64,000 nucleotides of DNA from Arachis hypogaea (Eukaryota; Streptophyta; Magnoliopsida; Fabales; Fabaceae): the NCBI RefSeq assembly GCF_003086295.3, contig NC_092054.1, positions 15,511,878 through 15,575,877 on the forward strand, read 5' to 3'. Of the stretch, positions 58,601 through 64,000 are shown in pieces. Positions within the stretch are counted from its first letter, which is position 1. The number at the start of each line of letters is the position of its first letter. The notes beneath the pieces are model-generated. The model worked only from the letters and a program-made list of their open reading frames with translations. It was not told where the DNA came from and searched no databases. Both the position numbers and the translations under genes were made by a program.

Positions 58601-59200
58601 AATTCTTTTGTGATGTTTTTTTTGTTCACTTACTAGTACATCAAATTAAAATTTTGTCCGTTGAAAATAATTGTGCAATGATTTGTTTTGATGGTAAAAT
58701 TGTGGGATCATGTTCATTATTCTTGTGAGCCTAGAAAAATGAAATGTGTGGAAGAGTAATATGTTTGTTCTATATGACTGCAAAATCAAATTGTGGCGAT
58801 GTATGATATATCTGGCTTTTTCTATCCAACAATATTGAGATGTAATAATATATGTGGCCTTGTGAAATCGAATTGTGATGAAGGATATTAGTCCCTATGA
58901 GTCTATAAAATTGGATATGATGGTATGCTTGACACTTACTTTGTGAAATGATGTCATCTGTTATTTTTTACTCTAGAATATTGAAGTTTGATGGTATAGT
59001 TGATGATATGAAGTTGAAATGGTGAAGGATCTCCTAGTTCCACAATAGAGTTTTCTTTCTCTATTAGCACAATATGAAATTTATCAAATCTAGTTTTTCT
59101 CATGCTTGAAATTTATTCGTACTGGAATCTGGTTTTTCTCAGGCAACATACATAGGCTTGCTTCGAGAATTGAAAGATGTCATAGATATGAGTGATTGAA
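55700..59200 (+). ncRNA. Candidate repeat-containing long non-coding transcript region
   Basis: Downstream of the TATA-like site there are only short open frames (the longest, near 55991-56246, lack similarity I recognise). The region consists of a ~1.3-kb unit repeated about 2.5 times, which contains tandem ~71-bp sub-repeats. It could be a transcribed non-coding gene, or simply a duplicated intergenic segment. No RNA family is assigned. Confidence 0.25.
56190..59180 (+). repeat. Triplicated ~1.3-kb unit with internal ~71-bp repeats
   Basis: The anchor GTTTTGCCATTTGATAGTTC occurs at about 56297 and 57590. The anchor GACAAACTTAGTTRCAGA occurs at about 56443 and 57762, with a degenerate form near 58575. 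Units are thus ~1.3 kb, 1.3 kb and a shortened third. Inside, GTGGCCCTATGAAATTGAAT and GATCTTAGTCCCTATGACCC recur every ~70-80 bp (about 56660-57070, 57980-58230 and a few more to 58920). Confidence 0.8.
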
Positions 59201-59341
59201 TTCATTGTTAATTTGTGTTGCACAAAAAAAGTATAGAACACATACTCTTTGAATTTGTCATTCTAATTCTCTATACTAATCTATTATAACATGTATGCTA
59301 ATCTATGTTAATCAGTCTCATTTTGAGATTCTTCATCAATC

Positions 59342-59695
59342 TCAACTCAAGGGAGATGCGAGTTGGTGGAATACATGTTCACTGCAAGGAATTGTGAGAC
59401 TTCCCATGGGATGATCATATCCACTTCCCATGAGATGATCATATCCAAACTCTTCCTCAATTTCACTCAACTCTTAGAATGAAGCTTGGTTCAAATATGA
59501 AATGGGAATCACATAACGCTTTTGATTATCTCCGACATACACTGCAAGATAACCCTTTGGGACTTGTACGAATTTTGAAACAAATTTTGAAATTGCTTGC
59601 TTAGCTGAGAATGATGCCTTTCCCCATTTTTCTTGTGTATGTAGGGAATGGAAAGAGCAAGGGAAAGCTCTAGTGCTTAAGAAGAAGGTGTTCAA
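59342..59695 (-). pseudogene. SAUR-family auxin-responsive gene with premature stop
   Basis: The minus strand reads [19 protein letters not shown], then [20 protein letters not shown] and ISYLNQASF, the core of SAUR (small auxin up RNA) proteins. A TAA at 59474-59476 replaces the Gln codon of the usual 'FQELL'. The same frame then continues to a natural-looking end (EEEFGYDH..., SLTIPCSEHVF, TGA at 59342-59344). The piece GYDHLMGS/GYDHPMGS is duplicated in tandem. The N-terminus is longer and unlike typical SAURs, so the true start is uncertain. The product would be truncated. Confidence 0.8.
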
Positions 59696-59760
59696 GTATT
59701 GATCTTCAGATTGCCAGGGAGTTGTGTTGTGTTGTTTCTGAAGGCAAGAGAAATGATTGT

Positions 59761-60320
59761 TGAAGGGGGATAAAAGATGGGGTCATGCATATGAAATCAC
59801 GTGATGCTGTTTTAGAGTCTCAAACAATGGCCAATAATAGATCATAGCCTCCTACATGTTAAGGTGTAACAGCCAACTAGTATATATCTCTGAGATGAAT
59901 TATTATGAAGTTGAAAGCTATAGATAAATGGACTTAAGAGGCATCTATGCAAACTAAGTCTAATGTTGCATCATGTTTCCCATAGTTTGAGAAGTTCCAC
60001 ATTATGTTGCCCTTGAAAGGTGAAGTTTATATAAATACTTTGTTTAACAAACCCATAGATAAGGTCCTGAATCTTGATCATCATTTATTGATTTCATTAT
60101 CAGCACCTAAGACACGTGAGATGTTACCAACTAATGGAAGAGATATACAGTACATTGCAAGAGCAAGAACTAGGTTTTACTTGTGCATTAATAAAGATTT
60201 CTATCAATACCATGTGATTTCTTGTGATCCCTTGTACATATTACGGTAGACCCATCTTATCAAATATTATTTCTCAAGGAAGTCCTTAGTAACTATATGC
60301 AGTGTATGTACTCAAACAAA
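59761..60320. other. Spacer between SAUR loci
   Basis: No recognisable gene. A short open frame at 60004-60249 has no similarity I can name. Confidence 0.35.
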
Positions 60321-60431
60321 AAGGAAGAATTCAGTTATGATAATCCAAATGGAGGTCTCACAATTTCATGCAGTGAGGATGCATTTCTAAACTTCAGTTC
60401 TCAATTTTCCCTTGGAGCTCAATTTTTGTAA
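60321..60431 (+). pseudogene. C-terminal fragment of a SAUR gene (plus strand)
   Basis: Reads KKEEFSYDNPNGGLTISC and SEDAFLNFSSQFS before a stop. It matches the '[21 protein letters not shown]' end of SAUR proteins. The N-terminal and central parts are missing. It is in the opposite orientation to its two SAUR neighbours. Confidence 0.7.
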
Positions 60432-60738
60432 GAGCCATTCAGTCATTCACTTGCTTATAATTTTGTCAGATTGATGATCTATATTTACTTGTTCAGTATA
60501 TCATTTGAACAAGTTAAATTCATTAGAGAATTGAATATAACAATAGCAACAAGTGTTTTAAGTTGCAACAGTATCATGCCACAAGTTCATAACTACTTTC
60601 TCGTTCAGAAAAAAACCTCTACAATTCCATTGGATTGAAAGCATGATGGAAAGTCTCCACAAGACAGAGAATGAAGTGCCATCTGTATAAATATCTCTCA
60701 ACTACTTAACTAATTTATCTACATACTAATAGCATGAT

Positions 60739-61001
60739 CTACATCTCATTCAAGCAAGAATCGATGTTTAAAAACTCATCCTCACTGCACGGAATTGTGA
60801 GACCACCCATTGGATGATCGTATCCATATTCTTCAACTTGACTCAACAATTCTTGAAATAAAGGTTGGTTTAAGTATGATATCAGAATACAAATCGCCTC
60901 ATGTTGTCTCCAACATAGACTGCAAGGTAACCTTTTGGTACTTCAAGCCCCTTGGAAATTGTTTTTGCTGCCCTTTTAATACTTGGAATGCGCAAACCCA
61001 T
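60739..61001 (-). pseudogene. SAUR-family gene with a 1-bp deletion
   Basis: Starts [20 protein letters not shown] then [19 protein letters not shown] single base is lost near 60898-60894, shifting the frame. The next frame continues [20 protein letters not shown] and [20 protein letters not shown] to a stop at 60739-60741. Apart from that one deletion it has the usual SAUR length (~87 aa) and no intron, so the damage is recent or could be a sequencing error. Confidence 0.85.
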
Positions 61002-61414
61002 ATTGTGTATTGATTTTTCAAAGAACTTGTATGATAAATATTTCAGTTAGGATACTTGAGGATGCAAATGACTTGTGTTGCTTTAGACCTCAAGAAATTT
61101 GGTATATATGGATGCTAAGGAAAGTAGGGAACCTTTAAATCAATTTCCAACTGAAATTATTTTTGAGGAGTGATAAGGGATCACATGGCATTGTCTTGGA
61201 GGTGTTTCTATGGATTGCTAAGTTGAAAAGGATTGCGTACCCTACTCCGATATAGTGGCTAACAAATTAACCTCTTGAAAGAAAAGATATATACACAGCA
61301 TAGGTGACACCAAAAATATGTCCATGCATTAAAACATACTTAATCTATTAGTAGATATGCTTTAGACATCACACGTTCTCTTTTTATTCTCTTTTTATTT
61401 TTCTCTCCCTTAGG
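61002..61414. other. Unique sequence between the SAUR cluster and the satellite
   Basis: Includes probable upstream sequence of the minus-strand SAUR. No other gene is seen. Confidence 0.4.
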
Positions 61415-64000
61415 TGAGTGTTTTTCGCTCGTTTCACGCGTGTATTTTTTTAATTTTTTTGTGTTCTTTGCTCGTTTTGCACGTGTGTGTTTTTCGCTCG
61501 TTTCACATGTGTGTGTGTGATTTTTGTGTTTTTCGTTAGTTTCACACGTGTGTTCTTCGCTTGTTTCGCACTGCGCGTTTTTCGCTCGTTTCGCACGTGT
61601 GTGTATTTTTTGTGCTTTTCGCTCGTTTCGCACGTGTGTGTATTTTTTGTGTTTTTCGCTAGTTTTGCACGTGTATGTTTTAGGCTCGTTTAGCACGTGT
61701 GTTTTTTATTAATTTTTTTATAATTTTCGTTCATTTCGCACGTGTATGTGTTTTTCTTCTTTATTTTTTTCTGTGTTTTTTCCTCGTTTCGCACATATGG
61801 GTGTTTTTCGCTCATTTCGCACATGTGGGTGTTTTTTATCGTTTCGCACGTTTTTTTTATTTTTTATTTTTTTTGTGTTTTTCGCTCGTTTTGCACGTGT
61901 GCGTGTTTTTTGCTCGTTTCGCACGCGTGTGTGGGAGTTTTCATTTTTGTCTATTTCGCTCGTTTCACATGTGCGTCTTTTTCGTTCGTTTCACACGTGT
62001 ACGTGTTTTCCCTCGTTTCGCACATGGGTGTGGTTTTTCTCTGTTTTTCACGTGTGGGTGTTTTTCGCTCGTTTCGCACGTGCGCGTATTTTTCGCTCGT
62101 TTTTCACGTGTGTGTTTTTTGCTCTTTTCGCACGTGTGCGCTTTTTTTGGGGTTCTCGCTCATTTTCCATGTGTGCGTGTTTTTCGCTCGTTTTTCACGT
62201 GTGTATGTGTTTTTTTGTGGTTTTCACTCATTTCGCACGTTTGTGTATTTTTTTGTTTTTCGCACGTACGTGTTTTTTGCGCGTGCATGTTTTTTTGTAT
62301 TTTTCGCTTGTTCCGCATGTGTGAATGTTTTTCACGTGTGCGTTTTTTTATTTATTTTTTATTTTTTTGCTTGTTTCGCACGTGTTTTTTTTGTATTTTT
62401 CGCTCGTTTCACTCGTGTGATGTTTTTTGCTCGTTTCGCGTGTGTATTTTTTTTATTTTTTTGTTTTTTTGCTCGTTTCGCACGTATGCGTATTTTTCAC
62501 TCATTTCGCACGTGTGTGTTATTCGTTCGTTTCGCACATGTGTGTATTTTCTTATCGTTTCGCAGTTATGTGTGTGTTTTTTTATTATTTTTTGGTGTTT
62601 TTCGCTGGTTTCGCACGTACGCGTGTTTTTCGCTCGCTTCGAACGTGTGTATTTTTCGCTGGTTTCTCACGTGTTTTTTTTTTGTGTTTTTCACTTGTTT
62701 TGCATGTGTGGGTGTTTTTAGCTCGTTTCGCATGTGTGTCAGGGTTTTTATTTTTGTTTTTCGCTCGTTTCGCACGTATGTGTGTTTATCTCTCGTTTCG
62801 CATGTGTGTGGTTTTTTTTTGTGTTTTCCGCTCGTTTCGCACGTGTGTGTTTGTGTTGTGTTGTGTTTTTTGCTAATTTACCACGTGTGTGTTTTTCGCT
62901 CTTTCGCACGTGTGTATGTGTGTTTTTTTTGTGTTTTTCGCTCGTTTTGCATGTGTGCGTGTTTTTCGCTCGTTTCGCACGTGTGCATGTTTTTTTGTGT
63001 TTTTTACTCGATTCGCATGTGTGTGCTTATTTATTTATTTTTTATGTTTTCACTCGATTCGCACGTGTCTGTGTTTTTTTTTGTATTTTTGGTTCGTTTT
63101 GCACGTGTGTGTGTTTTTCGCTCGTTTCGCACGTGTGTTTTTTATTTATTTTTTGTTTTTCCTCGATTCGCACGTGTCTGTGTTTTTTTTTGTATTTTTG
63201 GCTCGTTTTGCACGTGTGTTTTTCGTTTGTTTCGCACGTGTGTTTTTTTATTTTATTATTTTTTATATATTTCGCTCGTTTCGCACATATGCGTGTTTTT
63301 CACTCATTTGGCACGTGTGTGTGTTTTTCGCTCGTTTCGCATATGGGGTTTTTTTATCGTTTCGCACGTGTTTTTTATATTTTTTATTTTTTGTGCTTTT
63401 CGCTTGTTTCGCACGTGTGCGTGTCTTTCAATTGTTTCACATGCGCGTGTGTGGTTTTTTTTGTGTTTTTCACTCGTTTTGCACGTGTTTTCTTTTATTC
63501 TTTTATTGTATTTTTTTCGCTCGTTTCGCACACGCCCATATTTTTTGCTTGTTTTGCACGTGTGTGTGTTTTTATGTGTTTTTCACTCTTTTCGCACGTG
63601 TGCGTGTTTTTCGCTCGTTTCACACGTGTGTGCGTGTGTTTTATATTCTTTTATTCTATTTTTTCGCTCGTTTTGCACATTCCCGTATTTTTCGCTCATT
63701 TTGCACATGTTTTTTTTTCTTGTTTGGCACGTGTGTGTTTTTATTTGTGTTTTTTGCTCTTTACGCACGTGCGCGTGTTTTTCGCTCGTTTCGCACGTGT
63801 GCATGTATATTTTTTGTGTTTTGCTTGTTTCAGACGTGTGTTTTTCACTCGTTTCGCATGTGTGTGTGTTTTTCTTTGTGCTTTTTCGCTCTTTTCACAC
63901 GTGTTCGTGTTTTTCGCTCGTTCTGCACGTGTGCGTGTTTTTTGCTCGTTTCTCACGTGCGTGTTTGGTTTATTTATTTATTTTTTTGTTTTTCCCTCGT
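61415..64000 (+). repeat. 28-bp satellite array C (runs off the window)
   Basis: The same monomer and orientation as array B, with the same spacers and the same variant anchor TTTATCGTTTCGCACG (about 61837, 62551 and 63354; also at about 26338, 27089, 27929 and 31358 in array B). Open frames within are repeat by-products. The right end is not in the window. Confidence 0.93.

Overview
This is a window of nuclear plant DNA. It contains split genes with GT-AG introns, a plant-type complex I subunit, SAUR genes, a chromovirus-type Ty3/gypsy element, CACTA, hAT and Mutator-like elements, and several foldback elements. The AT-rich background and the repeat families suggest a eudicot, most plausibly a legume. 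A peanut-like (Arachis) origin is only an inference, based on an 11.6-kb Del/Tekay-type gypsy element with ~3.47-kb LTRs.

Layout. 1-720: a GGATC-type repeat and a decayed copia gag remnant. 1757-9554: the only two apparently intact host genes, both on the minus strand: NDUFA2 (complex I B8 subunit, three coding exons, 98 aa) and a SAP-domain CCCH zinc-finger protein (nine coding exons, 438 aa). 9.6-12.5 kb: intergenic DNA with small inverted-repeat elements. 12.57-31.66 kb: a very large array of a ~28-bp GT/CpG-rich satellite. Its first 1.15 kb is inverted relative to the rest, and it is broken by a probable gypsy solo LTR (13.9-18.5 kb, itself carrying nested insertions) and by a hAT element (23.67-26.02 kb) with a perfect 8-bp target duplication. 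32.0-45.5 kb: an unclassified ~1.9-kb repeat split by a complete gypsy element (32335-43938); a second copy of the same repeat lies at 53.65-55.43 kb. 45.5-46.0 kb: a ~500-bp hairpin. 46397-52198: a CACTA element that has captured exons of at least five unrelated host genes (AGO4-like, SEN54-like, MATE, SYD and FtsH12-like), all on the same strand and several with splice sites kept. 52250-53228: a Mutator-like inverted-repeat element. 55.7-59.2 kb: a TATA-like promoter followed by a triplicated non-coding region with ~71-bp sub-repeats. 59.3-61.0 kb: three broken SAUR loci. 61.4 kb to the end: the same 28-bp satellite again, running off the window.

Functional picture. Only NDUFA2 (mitochondrial respiration) and the SAP/CCCH gene (probable nucleic-acid binding) look like working host genes. 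The last codons and stop of the SAP/CCCH gene come from a SINE-like repeat. The rest is mobile or satellite DNA. The two most unusual items are the satellite, whose consensus has no stop codon in any of six frames, a G-box CACGTG in each unit and five CpG sites per 28 bp, and the gene-capturing CACTA element, which carries an ARGONAUTE4-type exon.
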